Shown here: positions 40,536-50,043 of the stretch, in pieces
How positions within the stretch are numbered: the first letter of the stretch is position 1
Layout: each line of letters opens with the position of its first letter
NCBI GenBank assembly: GCA_903837495.1
Contig: CAILUT010000047.1
Location: forward strand, 1 to 64,000
Length of the DNA: 64,000 bases
From: an uncultured Flavobacteriales bacterium
GTDB lineage: Bacteria > Bacteroidota > Bacteroidia > CAIKAF01
Direction: 5' to 3'
Notes under the pieces: model-generated
The model's database searches: none
Seen by the model: the letters and a program-made list of their open reading frames with translations, nothing else
What the model was told of the DNA's origin: nothing
Made by a program: the position numbers and the translations under genes

Positions 40536-42107
40536 CTATTTAATCCAAACCTGATGAATGGTGTGGTTCCCTGGTCCGCTCGGAAAATCATCAACCTCCC
40601 ATCGGTTGCCTTGGCCTTGAATTCCCCAATGGTTTTGGCCGCTTCTGTAAAATGGGAATTCCGTCGCTGCTAAGTTTCCTTGATCGTTAAAATACGCATC
40701 GTTCTGGGCAGGTATATTCGCAGTATGTCCGCTTAAAGGCGTAAACGAGGCATTCAAGCCCGTAAATGAACCATTTCCAGATTTCATGTACGAGCCAACG
40801 GAGTTCAAGGTTGTTTTGAAATGTACAATTCGTCCATGTCCAGATGTGCGGCCATAAAATCGAACCGACGAAAACGAAAGCAGATTCGCCAAACTGTTTG
40901 AAACATGCCCCCAAGCCGTTGGATGGGTGCTCTCATTGCTGCCAAGCGAGGTTGCATTTTGAATCGGCAATCGATTGCTCAATACCAACAAGCTCGGATT
41001 GCTTCCGGCGCTGTGAAAATAATTCAATACCAAGGTCCAGCCCCCTCCATCGGTTGTCATGTCGCAATAACACTGAAAGGGCAGCATCGGCCCAGTCGTG
41101 TCTGGATCCAACCAATAAATCCCCGTCCCAACGCTCTGACCTTGAGAAATGATTTGCTGGCAATTCAAGGCCGGGCTGTTGCTCGCTTCTCCCAATTTCT
41201 TGGTGGTAAACGTGATTTCCGAACCATAGCTTGTTCCTGCTGTATTGCTGGCGTATGCCCGAATATAATAGGTGGTATTGTTTTGTAGATTTTGTAGGGT
41301 CGATGTATATTGTCCCGTTCCTGAACCGGATAGCACGGTTGAATTTAAGGTTGTAGGATTCGCTGAGGTTGAATAACAAATGCCCCGAGCCAAAACCGGA
41401 GCCCCGCCGTCTTGGCTAACATTCCCCCCCGATACTGCTGAATTTCCCCCAATGTTTGTTGCACTGTCTGTGCCAACGGTGGGGGGATTGGGAGTGGTAA
41501 AACTAAGTTCGTTTCCATATCCCGTTCCCTCTGAATTTGTTGCATAGGCCCGAACAAAGTAGTTGCTGCCATTTTGCAGCGGACCCAGGGTGCTGCTGAA
41601 TCCCCCCATGCCAACTCCATCTACCGTAAAGGAATCGCTTAAGGTTGGGCTGGCTGTCGTATCCCAACAAACTCCCCTAGCTGTAACCAAAGTGCCCCCA
41701 TCGTCGGTAACCGTTCCTCCCGACTGAGCCTGAGTTCCTGTAACTCCACTCACCAAGGACGTTAAAACCAAAGGTGGCTTTGGACACATTGAATACCATC
41801 CTGAAGGGCGGTAGTACTGCATGCAATTTACATCCGTATTGAAAACCATTAGGCCAAATGCAGGATTTTGAATCGAATCGCGTTGCCCTGTGTTTAATCT
41901 GGGAGGCAAAAAACCTTTTGAGTTGCTCTCTACATCTAGCATGGCAGCAGGGTGAGGAGGGTTTCCCGTTTGGTTAATACCCACCTGGGCTTGAATTAAA
42001 TTCAAGGCGAACCAAAAGCAAACAACACAAGAAAAACGAAACAGGGTATGCAATAATAATTTTCTGAAAGGCCGTTTAAAAGTAGTGGGTCGGATTTTAA
42101 TGACCAA
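40536..42107 (-). CDS. secreted FnIII-like repeat + fibrinogen-like C-terminal domain protein
   Basis: Shares N-terminal MLDVESNSKGFLPPRLNTGQRDSIQNPAFGLMVFN module with 31958-33175; two GNELSFTT-type repeats; CYCDMTTDGGGWTLVLNYF. Confidence 0.8.
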   Translation of the reverse strand: MVIKIRPTTFKRPFRKLLLHTLFRFSCVVCFWFALNLIQAQVGINQTGNPPHPAAMLDVESNSKGFLPPRLNTGQRDSIQNPAFGLMVFNTDVNCMQYYRPSGWYSMCPKPPLVLTSLVSGVTGTQAQSGGTVTDDGGTLVTARGVCWDTTASPTLSDSFTVDGVGMGGFSSTLGPLQNGSNYFVRAYATNSEGTGYGNELSFTTPNPPTVGTDSATNIGGNSAVSGGNVSQDGGAPVLARGICYSTSANPTTLNSTVLSGSGTGQYTSTLQNLQNNTTYYIRAYASNTAGTSYGSEITFTTKKLGEASNSPALNCQQIISQGQSVGTGIYWLDPDTTGPMLPFQCYCDMTTDGGGWTLVLNYFHSAGSNPSLLVLSNRLPIQNATSLGSNESTHPTAWGHVSNSLANLLSFSSVRFYGRTSGHGRIVHFKTTLNSVGSYMKSGNGSFTGLNASFTPLSGHTANIPAQNDAYFNDQGNLAATEFPFYRSGQNHWGIQGQGNRWEVDDFPSGPGNHTIHQVWIK

Positions 42108-42255
42108 GCCCTACCGCAAAATTTCACGTCGATTTCTGCCATTTATTTCCATATACGCTCATTAAACTTGGAATGCGCTGCGGATTTGCCTTTTAAAAGC
42201 AAAACAGCCCCCAATTCAAGGCCTATTGTTCCGCGTAATTCTAATCCCCAAAAAT

Positions 42256-43017
42256 CTATTGCAAGGCCGAATACTGAGGATCCCGAAGCAATCGAACTTC
42301 AATGTCTTTCGGAAGATATTGACGGATGACCATTCGGAGTTTTTCCGTGTACAGCTCACGCCGCTCTGACCATCGAATCAAGCCCTGAGCTAGTTGTTCC
42401 GCATCCGGTTTTTGCCCTTTCCTTCGCATGTCGGCCCGCATCAGTCTGAATTTCTTGTAAGAGGGGAAGGTGTTTATGGTTCGCATATAGTCTTTAATCC
42501 CATCGTACAGGGAGGCATACGATTTTAAATAATAGGTGGTTGTTTCAGATTGGGTTACCACCAATCCGTTTGGCCGCCTTTGCGTTAATCCAAAATAATT
42601 GTTGGTTTTGCGTGCCGCAGCTGATTTTCCCCAACCGCTTTCCACAATGGCTTGGGCCAATACCAATTTCTCGGGTACAATGTCGCAGCGTTCTAGGGCA
42701 AGCACAATGCGGTCCATCACCGTTTGCCTAAAATCAGCCATTGCCGGCGTATCCGCCGGCAGCTTATACCTCTGGGCCATTTTGGCAAGAAAATCAATCT
42801 CATGGATGTACAAACCAGCTCCTTTGCTCAGTTTTTTTTGAATGTTCAACAAATGTGCCCGCTGAAATAAAACATCGAGATTTACCCGGCGCACATGCGG
42901 CAAAAAATAGGATACGAATTCTTTTCCTGTCGCAGTAAACGGTACCGCAGCAACTACGGCATGGTTCGCCCAAGCCAGCACCAAACAAAATAGAATCCGA
43001 AACAGGATTGACCTCAT
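42256..43017 (-). CDS. glucosaminidase-domain protein (Bax/FlgJ-like)
   Basis: KLVLAQAIVESGWGKSAAARKTNNYFGLTQ. Confidence 0.88.
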   Translation of the reverse strand: MRSILFRILFCLVLAWANHAVVAAVPFTATGKEFVSYFLPHVRRVNLDVLFQRAHLLNIQKKLSKGAGLYIHEIDFLAKMAQRYKLPADTPAMADFRQTVMDRIVLALERCDIVPEKLVLAQAIVESGWGKSAAARKTNNYFGLTQRRPNGLVVTQSETTTYYLKSYASLYDGIKDYMRTINTFPSYKKFRLMRADMRRKGQKPDAEQLAQGLIRWSERRELYTEKLRMVIRQYLPKDIEVRLLRDPQYSALQ

Positions 43018-43106
43018 GCAACAAAATTCGGCATTGAGATTCAGCTCTCGCCTGCAACACCTTACAACTTATCTACATTAACCTGTTCACAATCTGTATT
43101 TTCCAC

Positions 43107-44531
43107 TCAGGGCTCTCCCTTTTTTGGGAATTTCCGAAGCCGTAAATAGGTGGCTGCGTGGCCAATACCTAAACCTATTAAGGGCAAATGAAGGACGGCC
43201 ATGTAGCGTGAAATATTGCCTAAAACGGGCATTAAAATGCCCATCAAAAAACCAAGACTAAGCGTCCATATCAGCATTCCACCCAAAAGAACCTCGGGTT
43301 GCTTTGCTCGAATAAATACCCACAGCAGCAAAACCCAAGCCCCCAAAAAGCAAATACGTTCCAAACCCCAAATCCAATATTTCCAATTTAAGCCAAACCA
43401 CTCATATCCGGTCATGCCTCGAAAAATATAGCAAGGACTGTGTACCATCAAATCTGTTAAACTCCCTTCAAAAGGAATTAGAGGAACTCCCGTAGCCGGT
43501 TTTTTTTGCCCGGCCTCTACCTCCAAATCCAACCGTTTAAATTTTAATTTTTCAAGGATGTTTAACCCTGTCTGCTGCACCTGACGGGCGTACGATTCCC
43601 CGTTCTTTCGTTCGTATTCCGCTTGAGTCTGATAGCTTGACCTCAATACCGATGGCTGATGTTTCCATGCCCATATCTGCAGCAGAAAAAGGGCAATCAA
43701 TGGAATTCCAATACCAAGGAAGACCGAAACTCCCACCGACTTTTTAGGCCAAATTCGAACGGCGGTAAAAAATCCCAGCACAGGGAGGGCGCACAGCAAT
43801 AGAAATACACGAAATTCAAAAAGCAAGTATATTCCAAGCAAAACCCCAGCTAAGGCCAACCCCTTTTGGCTTTTCGCCTTTGAAATTCCCCAAAAAATAC
43901 TCCCTATCCCAAACAGCAAAATGCTTTCTTTCCCCGGCAATGCGGTCCATAGTAGGGTAGAGGGCGACAACAACAGCGCCAGCCATATCAGGTTTATTCC
44001 CGCATTTCCGAATGCAACCCTTAAGGCAATTGCCACCCCTTGAATGCCCATCCAAGAAAGGAAGGCAAAAATCCAAAAAACAAAGAAATAACTTCTGCCA
44101 CTTGCCCAAAGCAATAGGGCGGCAGCCCTGACCATGCGCTGTTTTTCATTTCCCAACCCGTAGTGGTTGCTCTTGCTCCATATTTTCATGTGCATCACCG
44201 CCAGTTCTCCCACAGTTGTCTTGGGTTTTCCGGTACCTATCAGCCACCAAAAATCAACCGGACTTTTGCTCTTTACATCCAACAATTTGCTGGCATTTAA
44301 AAACAAGGCCGCAGCATCACCGCCCTCTGAATCTGCGTATTTTTTTGTCTGATACCAATACGTCCCCAAGCCTAAACTCAACTGAATAAAAAACAAGGAA
44401 ATCCAAGCAACTCTTTTTGAAAAGGAGATCCGTTTCAGGTTGAAATACCACCAAATCCCCAAGCACAAAAAAAGGGCCGCTAAGCCCTTTACTAAATCTA
44501 AAAGTAGTATGTCTTCTAAACGCACCAACAT
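43107..44531 (-). CDS. hypothetical polytopic membrane protein
   Basis: Many hydrophobic segments; no family recognised. Confidence 0.6.
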   Translation of the reverse strand: MLVRLEDILLLDLVKGLAALFLCLGIWWYFNLKRISFSKRVAWISLFFIQLSLGLGTYWYQTKKYADSEGGDAAALFLNASKLLDVKSKSPVDFWWLIGTGKPKTTVGELAVMHMKIWSKSNHYGLGNEKQRMVRAAALLLWASGRSYFFVFWIFAFLSWMGIQGVAIALRVAFGNAGINLIWLALLLSPSTLLWTALPGKESILLFGIGSIFWGISKAKSQKGLALAGVLLGIYLLFEFRVFLLLCALPVLGFFTAVRIWPKKSVGVSVFLGIGIPLIALFLLQIWAWKHQPSVLRSSYQTQAEYERKNGESYARQVQQTGLNILEKLKFKRLDLEVEAGQKKPATGVPLIPFEGSLTDLMVHSPCYIFRGMTGYEWFGLNWKYWIWGLERICFLGAWVLLLWVFIRAKQPEVLLGGMLIWTLSLGFLMGILMPVLGNISRYMAVLHLPLIGLGIGHAATYLRLRKFPKKGEP

Positions 44532-45187
44532 TACCCGTTGGCTTTTCGGTAGTCAGCCAAAAATTTCTCTAAACCTAAATCCGTCAACGGATGGTTCAAC
44601 AAAGCTGTTATGGCATTCAAGGGGCAAGTAACTACATCGGCGCCCAATTCGGCGCACTTCACAATATGCAGCGGATGCCGAATGCTGGCCGCCAATACCA
44701 TGGTTGGAAACCCAAAAATGGAATAAATGGATACTATTTGTTCTATCAATTGAATGCCATCGATCGATATGTCATCCAATCTACCTAAAAAAGGAGATAC
44801 ATAGGTGGCGCCGGCTTTGGCTGCCAACAAGGCTTGGCCCGCCGAAAACACCAAGGTGCAATTCGTTTTTACCCCTTTGTTGCTAAAATACCGAATGGCT
44901 TTAATGCCCTCTTTGGTCATAGGAACTTTCACCACAATTTGAGGATGCAAGGCCGCTAAAGCCTCTCCCTCCCTTATCATGCCTTCTACATCCGTTGAAA
45001 TCACTTCGGCACTCACATCCCCATCTACAATTTCGCAAATGGCTTTATAATGAGCAACCACCGCCGCTTCCCCCGTAATCCCCTCCTTGGCCATCAACGA
45101 TGGATTGGTGGTTACTCCATCCAATATGCCCATGTCTTGAGCTTCGCGAATTTGTGCCAGGTTGGCCGTGTCAATAAAAAATTTCAT
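44531..45187 (-). CDS. fsa: fructose-6-phosphate aldolase / transaldolase-like
   Basis: [36 protein letters not shown]...[13 protein letters not shown]. Confidence 0.93.
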   Translation of the reverse strand: MKFFIDTANLAQIREAQDMGILDGVTTNPSLMAKEGITGEAAVVAHYKAICEIVDGDVSAEVISTDVEGMIREGEALAALHPQIVVKVPMTKEGIKAIRYFSNKGVKTNCTLVFSAGQALLAAKAGATYVSPFLGRLDDISIDGIQLIEQIVSIYSIFGFPTMVLAASIRHPLHIVKCAELGADVVTCPLNAITALLNHPLTDLGLEKFLADYRKANG

Positions 45188-45200
45188 ATCGAAGAATTAA

Positions 45201-45301
45201 AAAAGGGCAAGTTACTTGCATCGCACCGCTACAACCTTCTACCCTTGCTTCATTCCTGACCTAGGGGAGTTCAAAGGGAGCTGGTCGTACAAGACTTGCC
45301 C
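45201..45301 (-). ncRNA. ffs: signal recognition particle RNA (small bacterial type)
   Basis: Minus strand GGGCAAGTCTTGTACGACCAGCTCCCTTTGAACTCCCCTAGGTCAGGAATGAAGCAAGGGTAGAAGGTTGTAGCGGTGCGATGCAAGTAACTTGCCC then T6. Contains SRP core GGTCAGGAATGAAGCAAGGGTA; ends pair; TATCTTTG promoter box immediately upstream. Confidence 0.85.
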
Positions 45302-45305
45302 GTGC

Positions 45306-45313
45306 CAAAGATA
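45306..45313 (-). promoter_or_regulatory. -7 element TATCTTTG of the SRP RNA gene
   Basis: TAnnTTTG consensus just upstream of the RNA 5' end. Confidence 0.6.
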
Positions 45314-45439
45314 GAGAAAAGTTTAGTTCACCTAAAAGGGAATAGCCACAGAAATTGCCCCAGATATTACAGCATTCCTCTTCTAAACCTAGGCATGCAT
45401 TGCTCCGCCTTCTGAACATCCAATCTGTTCAAATCAAAT

Positions 45440-45880
45440 TCAGGCTCCAATCCATTCATATACACCTACTTCCCGCTTTGAAAATCCCAATTTCTCAACC
45501 ATTCGGCATGAGGCTATATTTTCTGGCTTTATCAATGCTATGCATCGAGCGGTCTCTCCCGCCAAGCCTAACCTCAACAAAATCGTTCCATACCCCTTGC
45601 CTCGGTGCTCGGGCGCAATCATCCACGACAGTTCTATTTCCCCTGTCTCCAATTCATCTTTTCTTAAACTTCCCAAGCCTTCGCCCAATTCATTCTCTAA
45701 GATGTAGGTGCGCCGCTTCAGATTCGCCAACGAAGCTGCCCACCAAACCAAATGCGGCTCCAACGGAATGGGGTCCGAATTGAACGAATATTGCCGACTT
45801 AAGGGGTCGTTCCTCCAGCGCCAAATATCTGGACCATCTTCCGGCCTTGCCAACCTTAATCGAATTTGAATGGAATCCAT
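45440..45880 (-). CDS. GNAT family N-acetyltransferase
   Basis: LRLARPEDGPDIWRWRNDPLSRQYSFNS...ELSWMIAPEHRGKGYGTILLR. Confidence 0.85.
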   Translation of the reverse strand: MDSIQIRLRLARPEDGPDIWRWRNDPLSRQYSFNSDPIPLEPHLVWWAASLANLKRRTYILENELGEGLGSLRKDELETGEIELSWMIAPEHRGKGYGTILLRLGLAGETARCIALIKPENIASCRMVEKLGFSKREVGVYEWIGA

Positions 45881-45941
45881 CTGATTTTCTGCTGTTCAGG
45901 CATTGCTTAGAAACCTCGCTTATCGCTACCGCATGAAACCT

Positions 45942-46952
45942 TTACAGGACCCTGCACGCATAAATACGCTCAATAATATCCACCACCTTCAACCCCTCCA
46001 AGGCATTCGTTGTTGCCATGGTGCGCCCTTCTAAGGTGTCCAATACGTTTTGTATTACAAAATGGTGGTTGGCAGCACTCCCTTTGTAGTGCCCATAATC
46101 GTTGGGCGGACTGCTTGGCGGCAACTCGGGCATGCTGTAGTCTTTTACATGGCAATATTCTACTTTGTCCATGTATTGCCCGCCTACCTTTACCGCCCCA
46201 TGCTCCGCAACTATGGTTAAGCTGCTTTCCATATTCGAATTCCAAACCGCCGTTGAATAGTTGATGCTGCCCATCCCGCCCTTCAAAAACGAGAAGTTTA
46301 CAAAACCAGAATCCTCAAAATCGGTTAAATCTGCATGGTTAAAATCGTTGAATCGAGCTTGAATATCAGTGATATCTCCAAAAAGCCAAAACATGATGTC
46401 AATAAAGTGACTAAACTGGGTGAACAAGGTGCCTCCATCCAATTCTTGCTTTCCCTTCCATGTTTTTCCGGTATAATAACGCTCATCTCGGTTCCAATAG
46501 CAATTGATTTGAACCATGTAAATCTTCCCCAATTTCCCCGATTGAACCAATTCTTTTAACCAAGCACTGGGGGGACTATAGCGGTTTTGCATTACACAGA
46601 ATACCAGCCGCTGCGATTGGAGCGATTGAAACAAGACCTCTTCGCATTCGGCTTTGGTTAGCCCCATGGGTTTCTCGCAAACCACGTGGCATTGACGCTG
46701 CAAGGCTTTTAAACTTTGCTCAGCATGCAAGCCATTGGGAGTGCAAATGTTCACTACATCTATTTCAATCCCCGAGGCATACAGGGCTTCCTCCGATTCA
46801 TAAAAGGGAACCTTAAATTCGGCCTCCAAACTTTCCTTAAGCTCTGTCCTTACATCTACCAAGGCAACCAATTCAGCTCCGGCCGTTGACCGAATCATGT
46901 GTGCATGGCGCTGACCTATATGCCCACAACCTACTATAGCAAATTTTTTCAT
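45942..46952 (-). CDS. Gfo/Idh/MocA family oxidoreductase (WlbA-like)
   Basis: FAIVGCGHIGQRHAHMI...VVCEKPMGLTKAECEEVL. Confidence 0.9.
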   Translation of the reverse strand: MKKFAIVGCGHIGQRHAHMIRSTAGAELVALVDVRTELKESLEAEFKVPFYESEEALYASGIEIDVVNICTPNGLHAEQSLKALQRQCHVVCEKPMGLTKAECEEVLFQSLQSQRLVFCVMQNRYSPPSAWLKELVQSGKLGKIYMVQINCYWNRDERYYTGKTWKGKQELDGGTLFTQFSHFIDIMFWLFGDITDIQARFNDFNHADLTDFEDSGFVNFSFLKGGMGSINYSTAVWNSNMESSLTIVAEHGAVKVGGQYMDKVEYCHVKDYSMPELPPSSPPNDYGHYKGSAANHHFVIQNVLDTLEGRTMATTNALEGLKVVDIIERIYACRVL

Positions 46953-47073
46953 GCAAAAATTGTTGCATCAAAGGTAGAAATTTGCTTGCATTGAGGGCCT
47001 CCTTTGTTTTTCAATCGACAGAGGCACTTTTCGCGCAATTCGATGATGCCCTTCGTGAGTGGACGCCCTCTTT

Positions 47074-48210
47074 TTAATTTTCAACCATTAGGTCAGCTCC
47101 CATTTTCCCAGCCAATGTGCCTAAGGCTATTCCCATTCCGCCCATCCGAATCGCTGTCCACACGCCTGGCTTCCATAAACCTATTCTTGGCTTTTTGCTG
47201 ATACCAATTCCCATGGTGCCTGCCCAGCTTTCTACCATTTTTGGTGGATTGTTTCTAAACAACTTGGGCAACAATTCCCCCATCAGGTACTGTTTAATTT
47301 GTTCTGAATTTTCCGTGGAAAATGTGGTTTCTTCTTCAAGGGCTATATGCCTTCCGCCACCCAAAATCAAGCGCCCTGCATGGCCTCGAAAATAATTGTA
47401 CCCCTCCTTATGATGAAAGGTTCCCTCTGCAAAGGGCCTAGCCAACACCTCTGAAACCCAAACCTGAGCCCGAGCCGCTTTTACCTGCTCCGGCAACCAA
47501 GCATGGGCAAAGGCATTGTTCGCCACCAATATCTTTCTGCATGGCAATTCAAAGTCTAAACCCAGCAAACGCCCCGATTCGACCTGTTTTACCTCAACTC
47601 CGCTTCGATACTCAACCCCTAATCCCAAGCATTTAACCAACAATGAGTTCCATAGTTTTTGGGGCTGCAATCCACCTTCAAACTTGTTTTTTATCGCCAT
47701 GTGTAGGTCTTTAAAGCCCAGAGCCTCTGTTTCATGCCGCTCTAGTTCCGAAAACACCACACCATCAATCTCCCCGCGCTCATTCAGCTGCCGGTTTACG
47801 TGTTCCAGTTGATCCCGAATTTCTTCTGCTTTCCCTTTTTCATCTCCAAAAAACACCTCAAACCCTCCGCATGCCTCATATTCTAAGGCCATGTCTCCAT
47901 GGATCTCCCTTAACATCTGCAAGCCCCGGTAGCGCTGCCCCGCCAAGCCAAAGGCCTCATCCGCTCCCATTGATTCCACATCCAACAAAAGTTCACTGGC
48001 CGAACCAAAACAGGCAAACCCCGCACTTCGAACCGTAGCTCCTTCGGGCCTTGCACCCTTTTCTAAAACCAAAACTCGGGCCTTAGGATTATGCAGTTTA
48101 AGAAAATAGGCTGCCGAAAGTCCCGTAATTCCCGCCCCCACCACTGCAAAATCGGCAGGGCGGTTCAATCCCTCTTTCTCCCACCAACTAAATTTGGGCT
48201 GTACATTCAT
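47074..48210 (-). CDS. FAD-dependent oxidoreductase (DadA/DAO family)
   Basis: DFAVVGAGITGLSAAYFLKLHNPKARVLVLEKG. Confidence 0.88.
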   Translation of the reverse strand: MNVQPKFSWWEKEGLNRPADFAVVGAGITGLSAAYFLKLHNPKARVLVLEKGARPEGATVRSAGFACFGSASELLLDVESMGADEAFGLAGQRYRGLQMLREIHGDMALEYEACGGFEVFFGDEKGKAEEIRDQLEHVNRQLNERGEIDGVVFSELERHETEALGFKDLHMAIKNKFEGGLQPQKLWNSLLVKCLGLGVEYRSGVEVKQVESGRLLGLDFELPCRKILVANNAFAHAWLPEQVKAARAQVWVSEVLARPFAEGTFHHKEGYNYFRGHAGRLILGGGRHIALEEETTFSTENSEQIKQYLMGELLPKLFRNNPPKMVESWAGTMGIGISKKPRIGLWKPGVWTAIRMGGMGIALGTLAGKMGADLMVEN

Positions 48211-48259
48211 CTTTATTTTGAATAAAAGGACCTAAGCAATAAGCCCCAAGCCATCAAAA

Positions 48260-48850
48260 TCAGGCAAAATAGGGAACCCAACGGCGGGCGGCCGACCAAG
48301 CCCCAAACAATGCCCCGGAGTACAACAAATCACCAACCACCTGATTCAAGAAAAACGAGCTGCTCAAATCTCCTGCCTGATAGAAGGGAATGCCGGCAGT
48401 CAATGCCAATCCCCAACCAGCCAAATTCATCGGATAAAATCCCGAACTCAACCATACCAAGCTGTTTGAAATTACATAAAAACCAAGCGAAGAGGCCAAA
48501 CTAAAGCCAAAAACCCGCATGCCAGATACCTTCGAGCCTGCTAAAGTGCTGCCCATCCACAACATCCAAGCTAAACCCAAATACACACCCAGGGCCGTTC
48601 CGCCCCAAAAATAGGACAGGCCCTCAGCATAACTAGGTTGGATAAATACATTAACCAGCAAATCACTCATAAACCAAGCTGCAACCGCCACTCCAACGGC
48701 TGCCATTCGGTTGCCGAATGCAACCATGCCAAACAAGGCAATGCCGGCCATCGGCGATACATTCCAGGGGTGAGGAAGCAATCGGCTTACTACCGCCAAT
48801 ACAATCAATGAAACAGCCAATTGCTGTGAAGGTGTCATTTGAATACGCAT
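48260..48850 (-). CDS. DUF6580-like putative transport membrane protein
   Basis: RLLPHPWNVSPMAGIALFGMVAFGNRMAAVGVAVAAWFMSDLLVNV; multiple TMs; located in the riboswitch operon. Confidence 0.7.
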   Translation of the reverse strand: MRIQMTPSQQLAVSLIVLAVVSRLLPHPWNVSPMAGIALFGMVAFGNRMAAVGVAVAAWFMSDLLVNVFIQPSYAEGLSYFWGGTALGVYLGLAWMLWMGSTLAGSKVSGMRVFGFSLASSLGFYVISNSLVWLSSGFYPMNLAGWGLALTAGIPFYQAGDLSSSFFLNQVVGDLLYSGALFGAWSAARRWVPYFA

Positions 48851-48928
48851 AGCGTTTTTTTAATTGGTTCAAAGGTAAGAAAAGTACGTTTATCCTTTAG
48901 CATGCTTTTAGGTAGGATTCCTATGGCT

Positions 48929-50032
48929 TTAGGGATTTACTGCAAAACTGCTGGGGGCAATCCCTGCCTTAAAGCGGTTTTGCAGCTGACCCTGGGCATT
49001 GTAAATGGCCACATCCGATGCACTCGAAAAATCACCGGATTCCCCAACCAATACATCTCCATTCCGGCTATCTACTCCCAATCCATAGGCGTTGGCCCCC
49101 GAAATCAAAACCCCTACGGTTTCCAAATAGGCGTCTAAAAACCAAACATCTCCTCCAAAAATAAAATAGGCAAACCGTCCATCGGGCGAAGCAACAACTC
49201 GGTTCGGATTTACTTGAGCTTGGTTTAAACTTATTTCGGTTACCACCTGCCCCTGTTCATCCAATTTCATCCAACTGCCATAACTAAAGGCGCCTGTCCA
49301 GTCAGGTTTGCCTCCGTTCAAAACCCAAACCGACCCGTTTAAAGCCAAGCAGGCCTGAGGATAGTCCCCAACAATGTAGTCGGCTGCCTTTGCAAAGGGA
49401 ACCTCTGTTAATACCGAAACCGTATTTTCATACGAATTCGGCACGTATATTTTCCCTTGGTAGGCCAATAGGTGTTCGGGCAAGGCTCCCACCTCTACGC
49501 TGCCTTCCAATTGAGCCGTTTCTGAATTGATTTTGTGCACCCTTCCATTCACCGAAAAGTTCACCCATTCGCTCAAATACAAAGCCTGCTGCCCCTGCAC
49601 CAGATACCTGGGCAAAGCCAAATTGCCAATCTCTCCCTTGTACTCCATTCGGTACCGGTCCAACAGCAGAATCCGATTTGAATTGTTTAGTACGGCAAAC
49701 AAGAGGCTGTCGTTTGCAAATAAACTTTGCAGTACATCCCCGGTAATTAAGCCCTGATTTACGGCGCCCACCACATCTGCTTGGTAGATGCCGCCCGTCA
49801 GAGAACGAAAACCAATGCTCGCATTTGAACTGCCAAAGGCCCCCTCGTTGCCTATCACGTAGCCCTGTTCGTAAGGCAGATTTTCTAAATCCGGATTCTC
49901 GCCGGCAATACAGCCCCAAAAGCCCGAAAGTAGTACAGCCATCCATAGCCCGCTTTGCAGTGCCTTCCATTTTGTTCTAGTGTTCATGGTTTTGATGTTC
50001 ATGGTTTTGATGTTCATGGTTTTGATGTTCAT
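48929..50032 (-). CDS. YncE/DUF5074-like beta-propeller lipoprotein (BtuG-like position)
   Basis: Lipobox LLSGFWGC; repeated propeller-like segments (YVPNSYENTVSVL, VASPDGRFAYFIFGGDVWFLD); ATGA overlap with the TonB receptor gene. Confidence 0.75.
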   Translation of the reverse strand: MNIKTMNIKTMNIKTMNTRTKWKALQSGLWMAVLLSGFWGCIAGENPDLENLPYEQGYVIGNEGAFGSSNASIGFRSLTGGIYQADVVGAVNQGLITGDVLQSLFANDSLLFAVLNNSNRILLLDRYRMEYKGEIGNLALPRYLVQGQQALYLSEWVNFSVNGRVHKINSETAQLEGSVEVGALPEHLLAYQGKIYVPNSYENTVSVLTEVPFAKAADYIVGDYPQACLALNGSVWVLNGGKPDWTGAFSYGSWMKLDEQGQVVTEISLNQAQVNPNRVVASPDGRFAYFIFGGDVWFLDAYLETVGVLISGANAYGLGVDSRNGDVLVGESGDFSSASDVAIYNAQGQLQNRFKAGIAPSSFAVNP

Positions 50033-50043
50033 GGTTTTGATTG
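49985..50043 (-). repeat. 15-bp tandem repeat (ATCAAAACCATGAAC)n at the btuB-like / lipoprotein gene junction
   Basis: Encodes MNIKT MNIKT MNIKT MNTRT; four in-frame ATGs. Confidence 0.9.
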
